NCBI GenBank assembly: GCA_050084515.1
Contig: CM114271.1
Location: forward strand, 434,001-498,000
Source: Blasia pusilla
Taxonomy: Eukaryota > Marchantiophyta > Marchantiopsida > Blasiales
Length of the DNA: 64,000 nucleotides
Direction of reading: 5' to 3'
Part shown: in pieces, positions 1 to 12,868 of the stretch
How positions within the stretch are numbered: position 1 is the first letter of the stretch
Layout of the letters: each line of letters starts with the position of its first letter
Position numbers and translations under genes: made by a program
Notes under the pieces: model-generated
Database searches by the model: none
Seen by the model: only the letters and a program-made list of their open reading frames with translations
Told to the model about the DNA's origin: nothing

Positions 1-510
1 TGTCGGATCCTACGGGGGAGGCTGTGCGAGCCCAAGTGGCAGCACAAAGGAGATTGCAACAAGGAGCGGCGGCATCGGTGGCGAAGAAGACCCATCTCTA
101 GAGTCAACTCCATGACGTACATCGATTTGTCCCCCTACCCATAGAAATATATGGGGTTATGGTGGAGAGGTTTGACTTGTTCCTCATGGATTGTGCCTCA
201 TCATGTCTAGTCAAGGAAGAGGTTGTCATTAGCTACTGCGATTCTTTATTGTAGGCAACGAGTGTCCATAGCCTTGCAACGTGCCCAAGCCAATGGGCTT
301 TTGCGACGGGCTTAGGCTGTGGGAGATGTCGGCACTAGAGACTCATTTAGTGGTAATCTTGTCTCTCTTACGTCTCTAGTAATCACGTCTCTATGTTGGC
401 TCTAGTAATGACGTCTCCCGATTGTCTTTGTTGTTCGTGAATTTCGCTAATAGAGAATGCCTTTTTTGGGGGCCGATTATGACCTTGAGATATTGTATTT
501 TTAAAGTCTA
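1..510 (+). mobile_element. Fragment of a dispersed retroelement (family A), 5'-truncated by window edge
   Basis: This stretch is clearly related, with many substitutions and indels, to 46650-47130. Shared landmarks are a 'GATCCTAC' start, 'GTGCGAGCCCAAG', the 'GGCAACGAGT' block and the 'GGGCCGATTATG' block near 470. In one frame it reads like the C-terminal tail of a LINE-like reverse-transcriptase ORF (VRAQVAAQRRLQQ, then a VPLPIEIYG-like segment), interrupted by stops. The relationship between the two copies is seen in the sequence; assignment to a LINE-like RT tail rests on remembered resemblance to such tails. It is a relic with no intact ORF. Confidence 0.45.
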
Positions 511-1413
511 CTTTTTAATCCCAAATGGGCTGTTGCATTGGATGGTGGGTGCCCGCGATCGTGAATCCCAATTCTGGGCACCACACCACGGGCGAGCCGT
601 ACTGGTCCTCGCTATCTGACGCGGCACCCGATATTGGGTCCGTCGTGTCCAATGACGGCCAAGGCCGGTTCTCTCCGCCTCGTCCGACCCTCATCGCATA
701 TCGGGTACCGGCGATTTGGAAACCTCCAACGCCCCGCGATGCCGACAATCGTGGCCGCCTGTTGCTAGCCAGCCAGCCAGCCAGAGAGCCAGCTAACTAG
801 GCGCGGTCGTCCGACACCGCTCCCGCTGCATACAATCGCGGTCCTTCGAACGCTTCGCTTTGCTCCGGCTCTCGCTTCGTAGAACTCGTCGTCCGTCTGT
901 CCCACGCGCTTCTCGTCCCCGTCCCCGTCCCCGTCCCCGTGGCCGCAGCGCCGAAACTCGGGGCAGGAAGGAGAGCGTAGAGCGGAGGGTGTCGAACGAG
1001 CCATTTGAGAGAGCGCGCTCAGGAGGAGGAGGAGGAGGAGGAAGAAGAGATTGGTAGCGGAGTGGGAAGGAATTGTTATGCTTTCGATCGCTTGGATTGA
1101 GGAAGAGGACAGAGAGAAAGAAAGAGAGGGAGAGAGGGAGAAAGGTCTGTGCAGGAGCAGATTGAGTGCTCCGGAGTGTGTCTTTGGAGCTCAATTTTGG
1201 AGCTCCTGGAGGGGGCGAGGAGCCTCTGGAGGGGTAGGGTAGGGAAGTTGTGGTTTACGCTTTAGTTTGGGTACGCGGTTTCTGATTGTGTGATCGAGAG
1301 CAATCGGGAGCGGGCGGAGCTTGTTAGGTAGGAATAGGGTGTAGTCGTCGAGGAGAGTGTGATCCTGACGGCCGAAGAGGATCTTGGCAGGTTGGGCTGC
1401 GACTGGGGCGACG
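511..1413 (+). promoter_or_regulatory. Promoter and 5' leader region of the syntaxin gene, rich in simple repeats
   Basis: No gene is seen here. The region is GC-richer than the flanks and contains a CCAG run (about 768-791), a CCCCGT hexamer run (about 917-942), a GGA run (about 1021-1046) and a GA-rich tract (about 1108-1142). Purine/pyrimidine tracts like these are common in plant core promoters and 5' UTRs. The position just upstream of the ATG at 1414 suggests promoter plus leader; the transcription start cannot be placed from sequence alone. Confidence 0.4.
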
Positions 1414-4400
1414 ATGCCTGTGGCTTTGGGATCCGCGGCTTCGTCTTCTTACAGGGATAGAACTTCGGAACTGCATTCTGTAGCGGAAAGGTTACGGAAA
1501 TCGCAAGCTTTTTCTGGATCTGCTACTACTTCTCACGCGTCAGCTACGAATGGATCCGTCGATGGCTCTGCTAGGCTGCAGGGTCCGCAATCTTCTGGAT
1601 CGGTGCAATCAGAGTTTAACAAGCTTGCTTCCAGGATCGGCCTCAGCATACATTCAACCTCACAGAAACTTTCAAAGTTGACCAAACGTAAGTTCCTCTG
1701 TACTTATCCGTGCGTGACACCAGAGTCTGTATTCGTTCACACAGTGAGACGGGTTATGGGTGATGAAGTCACTTCCATTTGGTACGGAAAGGCAACGTTC
1801 GACCTCGGGAGGAGGAAATCACGGAACAATGATCTGTCTGACGCTAGAGTGCAAAAGCCCATGGGCCAATGGTACCAGTTAAAGGCAGAAAGAGACTCCA
1901 CGGAATAACTGTCTGCGCAGCATTGGACTGACAAGCGGGGTGGTGTCTTGGTATGCGGTTTCTAGTCGGTATTTCCAACTGATGTAGCGAATGTGCGGTC
2001 CCTGCTGTCATCTGCATCGCTTTTGACATGTGCACCTGTCCGTTAGGTCAATTTACAATTTTCGTGTGTCAAGTGTATTTAATATCTTTGAAGACATTAT
2101 TTCTTCTTGTGGCCAAGTGCAATTTCTGAAGACTGGTTGTTTTAATGTACTGCAGTGGCGAAAAGGACTTCAATGTTCGACGATCCGGCAACAGAGATTC
2201 AAGAACTCACAGCTGTGATCAAACAAGACATTAAAGCACTAAACGCAGCTATTGCTGACTTACAGGTTGTATGTGACACCCGAAATGACGGCGGAAACAG
2301 AAGTCAACACAGTAGCCAGCATTCTACCACCGTTGTGGACAATCTCAAGAGTAGACTCATGAATACAACGAAGGAGTTTACGGATGTACTAACGTTGCGG
2401 ACTGAGGTCAGTTAGCCAATGGCCGCAACAATCACCCGAATTTCGGAAAGAAATTGTTAGTGGCGATGTTGATCATCCTACAAAATGTCACACGAAACGG
2501 ATCCTGCGAAAATATCACATGGAATTGATGAAGCCATGTAGTTTTTTGGTAAAATTACGGTGTTCTTCGTTGCACTTGTTTGTCTTATACTACCTGTCTA
2601 CCGACTGAAGTTTCCTCAAAGGTTTGACTGGACAAATTCGAACAACTTTACCCGTAGGTGGATCATTTCTTGTGTGCATTGGTTTTAAAGATATTCAATG
2701 TTCGCTATCTCGCAGAATTTGAAGGTTCATGAGAACAGGAGACAACTTTTTACTGCTACTCCGCCTAAAGAGGCCAGCAATCCCTTCAGCCGACAGCGTC
2801 CACTTGTCACTGTGAATGGTACTAGTACAAGTAGTAGTTCAGGTTCAGTTTCTGGTACCGGAACTAGTACTAGTGCTAGTCCCCTAACTCATCCTTGGGC
2901 TAATGGAGCGACACCAAGTACTCAGCTTTTTTCGTCCAGGTAACTTTGATTCTGACGTTTATTGTTTTTGTGACGGTTTTGAATGTTGACAACCATGGAA
3001 ACTTTGGAATCGTTATGGTGCATTGAGAACTCGTCAAGAATGTGTTTTGTAAACCAGTCCTCTTGGCCTATCTGACCCATGGATTTGACCACAGTTGCAT
3101 CAAGTAGAAGAGTTGAAGAGCAAGTAGAAGTTGTACAAGTTTACCGGAGTGCCTTGTGTACTGGCGATAGGCTTTGGATTAACTTTCAATAACCATAACT
3201 GTTCTGGTGTTTTCAATTATGCTGTAACATGTACACTTTTACCTGCACCTGCCTTGAACTCCAAAAAGTAAGTCATAGAATGGAGTCGTCCCACAGCGAG
3301 GACGATGATTTCAAACAACCCTTTCTGACGGCAAATGACAGAGAAGGGTGATTGTGAATTCTGGTAGAGATCGGGAATTTTAACATCATTATTTACAGTG
3401 ACCCCATGGCCTAAATAGCTTCTCTACTCAGGTTGTTGTTTCTGGTCCTTCAAACTTCCTGCACCCCATCTATCGAGGGTTCAAACAATGTGACGCGAAA
3501 GCGTCAAGGCCTTACATGGAGAGTATTTTCTTTGTGATCTCATTGCATGTGCTTGTACCCTTCACTATAGTAATGGTCACCAAACTGTAAAGAAGTTGAA
3601 GCTATAGCTGTGTTCTGGCAACACCCTATTTTTATGAGCAAGGGGTGTGAAATAATCAGTAAGTGTACTCCTGAGCAAAGGAACAACTCAATTAAGTTAT
3701 GGGTACAATGTTGTGCTACGTTGAATCAAGGCATGACTAAACCTGAAAGCAGCAGCCTTGCGTAACAGCCATTTTAACTCCTCCCCATCAATACACCCTA
3801 ATAGTCTCATGTACCTGGGCCTTTCTCTTGGCTGATGGTCCTGGTTTGAAAGATTTTTTCGCGGATCTGATAATCAATTATAGTATGGTTTGTGATTACT
3901 GAGGATTTTCTATTGTTACAAGAGATGCAGTTCACATGTAGGTTGAGCATCTCGTTCAAGGAGTGAAGTTGGTCTCATTTACTTGCGTCTACTTTGCAAG
4001 TATTAATATGGGTGTGCTGGAGCCGGTGTTGATTGTGAATGACCTGCTATTGTTCCAGAGGGAGGGGTTTGTTCAAGACTTCTTGAAGACAGATGAGAGT
4101 GGGGCAAAGGTCATCTGGATTATGTTCCTGGAAATTTGGTTGGACTATTTGAAAACTTTTTTTGGCATGTGGCAGAGACACATCAGTTGGCATGTCCAGT
4201 CGCACACAGTTGAGGTCTGTCCATGTTTTCTGGTCAGGTCACTTCACAAAATGTACTCTTCAGTTGCATTGTGCTCACTGACTCTTATTTTGCTGTCGAA
4301 ATATTTATTGACCTTGCTGAATTATAATCAATGGACAGTCAAAGTGACATAGATATACATTGGACAGTTTTGATTTATTTTTTTATGAATCTCTGCAACC

Positions 4401-5445
4401 TGTGTTTCTTTTGAATAAACTCTTAGATTACGGTGTCATGGGATATGGACCATTGTAAATGAAACTTATGAACATATCTTCAATTTCTTCATGCCAGTCA
4501 CACAAACATTACACAGACGTTACAGCTGCACTTTTACACAAACATGCCCTCTTCTTTACAGAGTTTCTGACTGATATTCTCCTATTCAATCTCATTCGCT
4601 TGTCATTGAAATGTTTGTCTGGATGGTTTTTGACTCTGGAGAGCTTTTAAATTGGTGGTGGCTACAGGCGTCGTGGAAATGCTGAAGTAGCAGCTAGTCC
4701 TGGACCAATTCAAGGGCAAATGATGCAGCAGCAGCAGCAGATGGTTCCTGTCCAGGACAGCTACATGCAGAGCAGAGCAGAGGCACTTCATAATGTAGAG
4801 TCTACTATTGTAGAGCTCGGTCACATATTTCAGCAGCTGGCTGATATGGTTGCACAGCAAGGTGAACTTACTGTGCGGTAAGTTCGTGTGCCCTTTTTCC
4901 ATGACTTTCATGTTCATGTTAAACTCTATTTTTAGTTTGGGAATCAACCATAATTACCAGTTGTAAAGCTATTTAATGTTCAGTTTTCGTGAAGACTAGT
5001 ATATGGAATGAACTTTCTTTCATTTTTTTTATGCAGTGTTTTCATGACATTTCAGCTGAAAGATGTTGTAATTACGTTTGTTTCTTAGGTTTGATTTGTG
5101 TTGCCGTACATGACAGCAGCAAAGATAGTCTGTAATATGTAAGGACTGAGAGTCTGTAATATGTAGGGTCTCAGTCCTTGAGCTGAACTATCAAGTAAAG
5201 GACTACTACCTGTGGATTTTGAAGACCTGAATTTGGACGCAGTAGTAATTGGTATTTGACATGTCAAACGTCAATCCTGGTGCAGGATTGATGAGAACTT
5301 GGATGACTCATTGGCTAATGTTGAGGGCGCACAAGGGGCGCTATTGAAATATCTAAGCCGAATATCATCCAACAGATGGCTGGTCATCAAAATATTTTTC
5401 GTGCTTATTGTTTTCCTACTAATTTTTGTCGTCTTTGTAGCTTGA
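1414..5445 (+). CDS. SYP32: Golgi syntaxin-5-type Qa-SNARE (SYP31/SYP32 family)
   Basis: This is a membrane-fusion SNARE that in plants works at the Golgi (ER-Golgi and intra-Golgi transport). Exons: 1414-1687, 2156-2406, 2716-2939, 4668-4877, 5286-5445; all introns are GT..AG and the joined frame gives 372 aa. The N-terminus has the family signature YRDRTSELHSV. Exon 2 carries the conserved FDDPATEIQELT helix and exon 3 the VHENRRQLF block. Exons 4-5 hold a Gln-rich stretch, the SNARE motif (central Gln in HIFQQLADMV) and a C-terminal membrane anchor ending FVVFVA. The start is set at 1414 because the frame upstream opens only with a TTG. Intron 3 is long (about 1.7 kb). I cannot tell SYP31 from SYP32 orthology, so the symbol is family-level. 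Confidence 0.93.
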
Positions 5446-7393
5446 GTCGGCCACACAGGATTCTTGATATTGAAGGGGCATCTCATGTATAATGAAGAGC
5501 TATTTAGTTGCCACTGCATCAGGCTGCCTTTGTCAGTCGGCAGTCACATTCATTTATTTACCTGGAGCTTTTTGAGTGTGGAAAACAGGCAGTAACCTGT
5601 AATTTTAAGAGTCTACAGAGGTATTTTATTGCGCTACAATTAGCACATTGGTTTCGCTAATAAGTTGCTCAAAAGACAGGGACTTCTGGGTTTGCAGGGT
5701 TCTGAAATACTACCTGGATTTTCAAGAGTGATCTTTCTCTCTAAATGTTACTGTTAGTTTCACACTCATGCCATCATGTATATACTACAACAAGCTCCTT
5801 GCAGATTTTGGTTGGTTGAGAAGGCCTTCCGATGGTGCTGCTTGAGTTTCCAGAGGCAAGTTCTGGTGAATAACTGGTAGCGGTAAGGGTTCAGTCTATG
5901 TTATTCCATTGAGCACTATTTTAACGTGTAAAGACAGCTGAGAACAAGCCATGCATTTTGTCATGACTCTACTTCCAAAGACAGTTTGTCGGAAGAGGAT
6001 TCAACCTCTTGAAACCTTGGAGTCTCAACTTCCAATTCCCTTCTCCTGTAAAACCAGTGTGCTGGGATGGCCTGTTGTGTTCAAAGTTGCAATAATGGGT
6101 TGTCTTGGTTGGAGCGATGGTGGAAGAGTATGTAGTTATTAGTTTTACATTTTATGAAAGAATGAGCACCATGGTCGTCAGATGAGAAAACTGTGGAATG
6201 CATGCCTACATGGTACCTGTCAAAGAACGAGGATGCCAATTTTTTTACGGTTCTGGGAAATGAGCTTAGAGATGTCTGCTTTTTGAATTGTCAATAGTTG
6301 ACTCGTTTGGATGGTTGAACCTTTCATGGAGGAAAGGCATGTGGAGCTTAATTCGCTGTGAAGGTATGATGTGAGATCCCCTCGCTCAGCAGGATCGAAC
6401 ACATGGTTGTTCAGGAGATGGCCAGAATGTGGAGATGAGCTTGCAGGAATGTAAGCATTTAGGGCTAAAGGATTGACTTAACAAACCTCTGAAATTTGTA
6501 AATATCTATGTCTGAAAGCTACCTCTGCCTATCATGCATTTCACTAGAATGTAGGCACCTTCTTTCTGCTCTTAGACCTATGCCTAAATCATAAACATCA
6601 CTTCTCTTTGAGCTTGATGGCCTTGCAACAAGAATTACACCTGGTCTTCAATCCCATTCCCAAGAAATAGTTTCCAATGTCATTTCAGCCTATGATATCA
6701 GTTCATGGAGTCCTAGTTACGGAGCTGTCCAGTCAGTTGCTTGGATGGACATGTTTGGGTTTTGTGGAAGTGTGTCTGCCTAACACGAAGATTGTTCCTA
6801 TGTAGAATCTTGATTAGTTTGGTGAGATAGGGAACGGTGTTGGACGAAATCTTGTTCCTCGGGGGGAGTTGTATGGGCAGTCAGTTGTAGAGTTTGAGAT
6901 GGGAAATTTCTTGTAGATGGATGAGTTTTGCAGCCGCCTCGGATTTCTGTGAATGAGGATTGCTGGAGTGTGTTGGGACGAATTTACATGAGAAGGTTTG
7001 AAATCGAAGCAGTGAAAATGCTCATGCATGATGTGATTGTAACTCTCATGGATATTACACTAACTAGTGATTTTGACTGAACTTGTAATGTTACAGTTTC
7101 TGTCGTGTAATATCTCTTGTTCGCCTTCAATGGTTGAGGTGGGCACCGCATTTGAGATCAGGGGAAACCCTCCTTAGCTTGGTATACCTCATTTCAGTTT
7201 TAAAGATAGCATCCTGAAGTAATGGATGAGGGAGACTCACAAGGCCCTCTATTGGAAACAATGGCCAGGGAATCGGGGTTACGTGTTGAGCTGGCCTGAA
7301 GAATTTGAGAACTTCCGATGCAGGTCCGTCACCTACCGGCCAAAAACCGATGGTTTAGGGAGGTTGTCCTTTGTATTAGTATCTGTTTAGCCG
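5446..7393. other. 3' flank of the syntaxin gene, no gene recognised
   Basis: The first few hundred bases presumably include the 3' UTR. The rest carries only short open frames with no recognisable protein motif on either strand. Nothing repetitive stands out until the tandem duplication at 7394. Confidence 0.5.
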
Positions 7394-7467
7394 TCTGGAA
7401 TGAAGAAAACTTTGAAAATTGCTGCTCGGGTCTGGAATGAAGAAAACTTTGAAAATTGCTGCTCGGG
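7394..7467 (+). repeat. Perfect tandem duplication, 37 bp x 2
   Basis: The 37-bp unit beginning TCTGGAATGAAG and ending GCTGCTCGGG occurs at 7394-7430 and again, identically, at 7431-7467. Perfect identity in otherwise drifting noncoding DNA suggests a recent slippage or repair event. Confidence 0.9.
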
Positions 7468-8247
7468 TTTTGTAGAGACCGGAAAGGTGTGGGTTGTCCC
7501 GAAAAAATTCCCTTGTCCCTGATCGGAAAGTAGTACATTCGCTATTCGCTACAGTGTAGAAACATTCGTCGGTGTTCCATGGATAATGTATGGTGATAGG
7601 TTCGTAGTATTTCTCCTCATTGCCATATTTTCTTAAATAAATTATTTATAATTTTAATATAATATATCGATTCTTATAGCTAAGCTTCTTTGACATCTAG
7701 GTCGTATGGATTCAATAATAGCTAACTAGGGCATTTAAAATGTGGCAAATGACCTTCGGCATGTCAAATCGGCAGTGTATCCTTCTATACCTTATGATAG
7801 AAATCGGCGTTTCATGCGCTTACTACCAAGAACTGTGCTAAATCTGGCACTTTATGATAACACAGATCTAGAAAAATGTAAGTGTCCTTTCTTCTGCGAC
7901 TCGTATCAGGAAAACTCCTAGACACGGGCAGCCGAAGAAAACTGTTAAATTGCTCCCGGCCACACACGAGTGGTAACTACCAGTACGTACATTGTAATTA
8001 CTGGTACTTACAACTGTGTTTACAGTGTGGATCTACATCATCACTTATAGTAATTTAATAGGTTTCCAGTTTCAGTATGGGGGCCATCAAATTCACAACA
8101 CAAGTATAAGTATTGGCCAGTCGGACGAATGCCAAATTTGTAGGTGACACTTCATTGAGTGGAGAGAGAATATACTGAGATCGGGTCGTGAACAAGTGAA
8201 TATACTGGTCACTAATATGTCTCGATAGGGAATTTTGGGCAAATCAA

Positions 8248-8384
8248 AATAAAATGCTCTTTGGATAAAATTTGATTTCTAGCCATTAGCCTCTTTACAG
8301 GTGGCTTCTCGCCAATAAAATATTCTTTGGATATAAAATTTAATTTCTAACCATTAGCCTCTTTACAAGTGGCTTCTGGCCAAA
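8248..8384 (+). repeat. Diverged tandem duplication, about 66-71 bp x 2
   Basis: 8248-8313 and 8314-8384 share the order AATAAAAT..TTCTTTGGAT..CCATTAGCCTCTTTACA..GTGGCTTCT with scattered substitutions and a small indel. It is noncoding and older than the 37-bp duplication to its left. Confidence 0.8.
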
Positions 8385-11300
8385 GTAATACATTCCCTAT
8401 GGATATACTTCAGATTCTTACAATCCATGTACTTATAACAAAATAATTACTTCAAGAAAATAGTTTAGGAACGAATATGAATCCCAACCCAAAATAAAGA
8501 GAGTGTAGTTTTCAAATTGTCAATTCTCATTTTTATATGCGAGTGCCAAATGGGGCTAATCAAAACCAAACCTTCTCTCATCATATGTGCTACCTACCCT
8601 GTTTTAAAATGGACATGGAAATGTGTTACCCACGTGCTCCAAAATGCACATAGAAACTACTCATAGTTCTAAAGAAAGTGTACAAAGCAAATGAGAGTTT
8701 CATCATTTACTCTAAGTGCACGTAAAATTTGGAACCATGCTTGTTTGCCCCATTGATCACACAAAGATCCATCATATGGTTAGCTATGTCACATATTACC
8801 CAGATCTACACGTCACATTTTGATTTGTTATTTTTAATGTTAATATATTAAATTGCACTAGTTATCTTGAGCTTGGGCATATATTAAGGTTCTTCTTCAA
8901 GCTTAGTATGATATTCCTTAGACCAAATGTGATCTAAGGAAATCAAGCTTGTATATAGATATCATATATATGAAGATGTTATCCAAATATCAATTTGTAT
9001 TAATATATGTCGCGAACCTCATAACCAAATGAGCGCCAAGCGGAACATCAAAACTCTAGTGGGTTCATGTTATGATGGTTTGTGCGTTGCAAAGATCTTT
9101 TGAAGGAAATATAAGATATGAGACGCGAACAAGTTTGAGCGTTTAATGCGTTTATGGTCAAGACTGGAAATTTGAACCAAAAATGAACCAAGACTTGAGA
9201 GGAGTCGAGTCTAGAAAGAGTGGTTGCCAAAGAGGTGAGAACCGGATTTAGAATTCGAACGTGACTAGCGTTTGGGATTTGGATCATATTTTGGACCATA
9301 ATTTTTAGTTCCGAGATCCATTTGGGACAAGTAAGGTGACCTTGGAAAGTTTATGCAAATTTGGTTCCAACGCACTAAAGGCATCAACAAACGCACAATC
9401 AAAGGCTGAGAAAATGCCCAAAAATAATTGTATAGGGAATTGGGTTGAGAGCCTAAAAGGGGGCCTGAGAGTCTTTTCCTAAAAGATAGAGGGAGATCGG
9501 AGAACCTCATAAGTACTACTAAGGGAGAAGGTCTTCAAGAGTGCTTGGGACTCAAACCCCACTTTGGAGTGACATGAGGCAAACCCAAGGCACGAAATGG
9601 ATCAAGAGTGTGGCGTGGGGATTCGAGATCCCAACCTAATCCAATAGAGTGGATTCCTGAGGTCACTTTTGGATTCAAACCCGTGACTCATTTATGTGGC
9701 TCTCGGTTAAGGGCTCATGCAAGGTTCATTGGACAGTTGGGATTGCGAGGCGTGCGAACGTCGCTTTAGGTATCTAGACTATCGAGAAACTCTGTCCCAA
9801 GTCCCGGAAGACTTGCCCGTGTTGGGAAGTGAGGAACTAGGAAGGTTGAGCTTGATGAAGTGTTGAGTTAAAAACTCGATGGGTTGGAAGGTTGAGTGAC
9901 CTACACTAGACTAACATGAATGTATTTGGGTGCAGATCAACAGTGAGAGCGTGTCCTACTAAACGTACGCTTCTGCAACACTAGAGATTGGCGTTCAAGA
10001 GGAGTAGGCGCATGGCAATATATGTTACAATATGTGATCTCTACTTAAACTCTTTACACTTTCTTTCTAATAAAATGATAATCAAAATCTAGTGTGTGTT
10101 TTCTCATAAAATAAAATGTTGGATTATTTTCCAAATGACTTGTATTAATGGTATTTAAAGACATGATAATTTGATCAAAATATTCTAAGCCTATGGTAAC
10201 AAGAATAAGTTTACCCAAGTTAATTCATATTTTATTATTATTGCTCCTTTATATCTTGCTTTTATTGATGATAAAGCAATGTTTGATTATTTCTTATTGC
10301 AATCCTTCCAAATCCCAACAAATGTTTCGGAGAAAACCTTCTCGAAAGGGTGTCCCTATCATTTCCCCTAAATTGTGTACTTTTATGTGGTTGGATGAAG
10401 ATACTCTTATGACTTGCGAGTTGTGGAAAGAGATCTAGATAATTCTTTGCTACCCCTATGGTTTACTAGGGTAGCTTAAAGCTCGCATATGTGGGCGCAA
10501 CTTCCATCCCCTAGAAACCCTAGTGGTTTCTAGAGAATTTCACAATTGTTAACTTTAAAACCATACTAAATAGGGAACAATTTTCTCTTTTGGGAGGTCA
10601 CAACTTTTTGTTGTGATTGCATTAAAAGACCTCTCTAACTTTAATTATGATAACCACCGTAGGGCTGCTCTCAGTTGTCCTACTATGGTTGCTCAAACAA
10701 AATTTGTTGAACACATGAGTGTATACCTAGGGATTTATCAAATCAGTCTATTCCTATCCTTGATGACATCAACAGGGGATGTCATGATTTAGACACCTAA
10801 GAGAAAGCCTCCTACCCGAGCAGAAGGTTTGTGTGGCACGAATACTATAACGATATATGTAGACATACCCAATACTTTATGAGAAAAACATGTAAAGTCT
10901 TATTCAACAATCTCTTCTCTACTTGGAAATGCAAAATTTCATCAAGATAGGATCTTGATATCTCAAGGAGGTATCTCATTTCCCATTTTGGAAACTTTCG
11001 GATAGTTGAAATGCTCATTGAAACCCCTTAATAATCCATCATAGCCATTGGACCCATGTGCAACCCTTAGTAGGGAGGGAGGGGGGGAAGGAGGAATTAA
11101 TTATTAAATAGTTATGGAAGACACGCTAATAGGCTAGATGGAGAAAAAAAATGGTAATAGGGGCCATAAAGAAATTTTTGTTTCCAAATTCTACCCACAT
11201 AATTACAACCTTTGCATAAAACTCTTACTTTTTCTCTTCTCCATATGGCCTATGAACTTCTCTATCAATTTATCTAGCCTATATACTTGAAGTTCACCAC

Positions 11301-12868
11301 TCACAACTCTTTCCAAACAAGTTTAAAATCTGGTCCTTTTTCTTGTGTGATTCTATGCACCATGAGATGAGAACTTTGTATGGAGATATGCAATTTAATC
11401 CCTGAAAAATTAATGTGAATCCATTAAGGTTAGTGTGACCTTAACCAAGTGACCTAACTTGTGACATGTGACTTAATTGGTGATCCTACTCTCACTCTTT
11501 AGTACAAACTTTTAGATCCGTGATTCATTGAATACGAATTTTCTAATTTTTTGTGCGAAGAGAACCTTTGTGGTGTTACCAAATTGTATGACTTCATTTA
11601 ATAAGAATTTTCTAAGCTCGTTTGTGCAAAGGTCGGGGGGAGTTTTTTCACGCAAGAACCAATAAATTGTCGGCGTTTCATAGTCCGGATCTGTAAATCG
11701 GATTTCCTATCCATTTTCAATATCTTTTACAAAGAAACCCCCTAATCCCGGAGGCGACCTCTTCCATGCCTGGTATTGCTCCCTTCCCGGATTTCCATGA
11801 ATTCCATTTTCATCAACCATTCCGACGCTAAAACTGGTTATGATAAGGGTGGGAAGAAAATAATTACCATAATGGACAGAGAAAATTGTTTAGAAGAATT
11901 AAAAAGACATAAATATTTATTTCAAAATTCAAATAAATTTCATGCTTCTCTTACGTTAATTTAATAATTCGGCTATAAAAATCGCCGGAAGAGGCGAGTT
12001 ACGGCTGCTTTGATTGGCCGTGCTGAACCAACACTACAACATTTGTGTGTCCACCTCCTGAATCCTGATGCGCGCGCGTGTTTGTTCTACTGCAGTGCAC
12101 ATGCGGAGAGGGACAGTGTGTTTATTTCTGTGTTGGCCGTGCGTTGAGGAATCGGTCGCCTCTTCTGAGTGATTTGGTTGTTGCAGTCGGTGAGCGTCGA
12201 TCGACACATGGCGATTGGTGTGTCTGGTAGGACGGTGCGAGTCGTGTAAGGATGTTTGGAGGAGATTTGGTCCGGCTCGGCTGTCGGGAGAAACTTGCGG
12301 TGACATGCTGGAGAATGGATTAGAAACTTGGAATCTGTTTTGAGACGGAAGGCAAGGCGCAAGTGTTTCGGAAGTTGATTAGGTTTGCCAGAGACCTGTC
12401 GTTGAACAAGTTATTTTCGGCATTCTCTTCACTTTCGTTCGAGAAGGGAAGAGTACGGAGAAAGTTTAGGTTTTCGGATTCTGAAGCGTTTCAATTTTTC
12501 AATTGATCAGGCCATATTCGGAGTCTGGAAGTCGGAAGTCTCTGAGGATATCCAGGGCGGTTCTTGGAAAATTTGTGAGATTGGGGATTACAACGAGGCG
12601 CAGGAGAAACGCTGCTGTGGAAGTTTGGAATGATCTGGAATTTGGCTTTGGAGGTCACAGCAGCTTTAAGAGAGATTAGGCTTGTCCGATATTTTCGGTT
12701 CCAGGATTCCTCTTGTTCAAGCAGTTTCGCAGTGTTTGAAGAGCAAGGGAGATTTTAGAAGGCTCTAGGGAAACTGATTACATAGTGATTTTGACGAGAA
12801 GTTCGAGACGGAGGAAGTTTGTATATCACTTGCTCGGAAGGAAGAGGAGCGCCTAGTGAGGAGGAAAG
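8385..12868. other. AT-rich intergenic stretch and 5' leader of RTF2
   Basis: About 3.6 kb of AT-rich sequence (8385-12000) contains no ORF or domain I can support. Parts of 9030-9960 have a different, more balanced composition and may be an unrecognised transposon remnant. From about 12000 the composition becomes GC-richer and continues to the RTF2 start at 12869, which fits promoter and 5' UTR of that gene; several short upstream ORFs exist there. No terminal repeats were identified. Confidence 0.4.

Noticed and set aside
793-1194. Arg/Ser-rich ORFs on both strands upstream of the syntaxin gene
   Set aside because: They consist of translated simple repeats (CCCCGT, GGA, GA) and show no family motif; better explained as promoter/leader.
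9048-9510. Pair of minus-strand ORFs near 9.0-9.5 kb
   Set aside because: No recognisable motif, no splice logic and no homologous second copy in the window.
9935-9960. Shared AGATCAACAGTGAGAG phrase with 41695-41712 as a dispersed repeat
   Set aside because: Only about 16 bp with no similarity extending on either side; chance match is likely.
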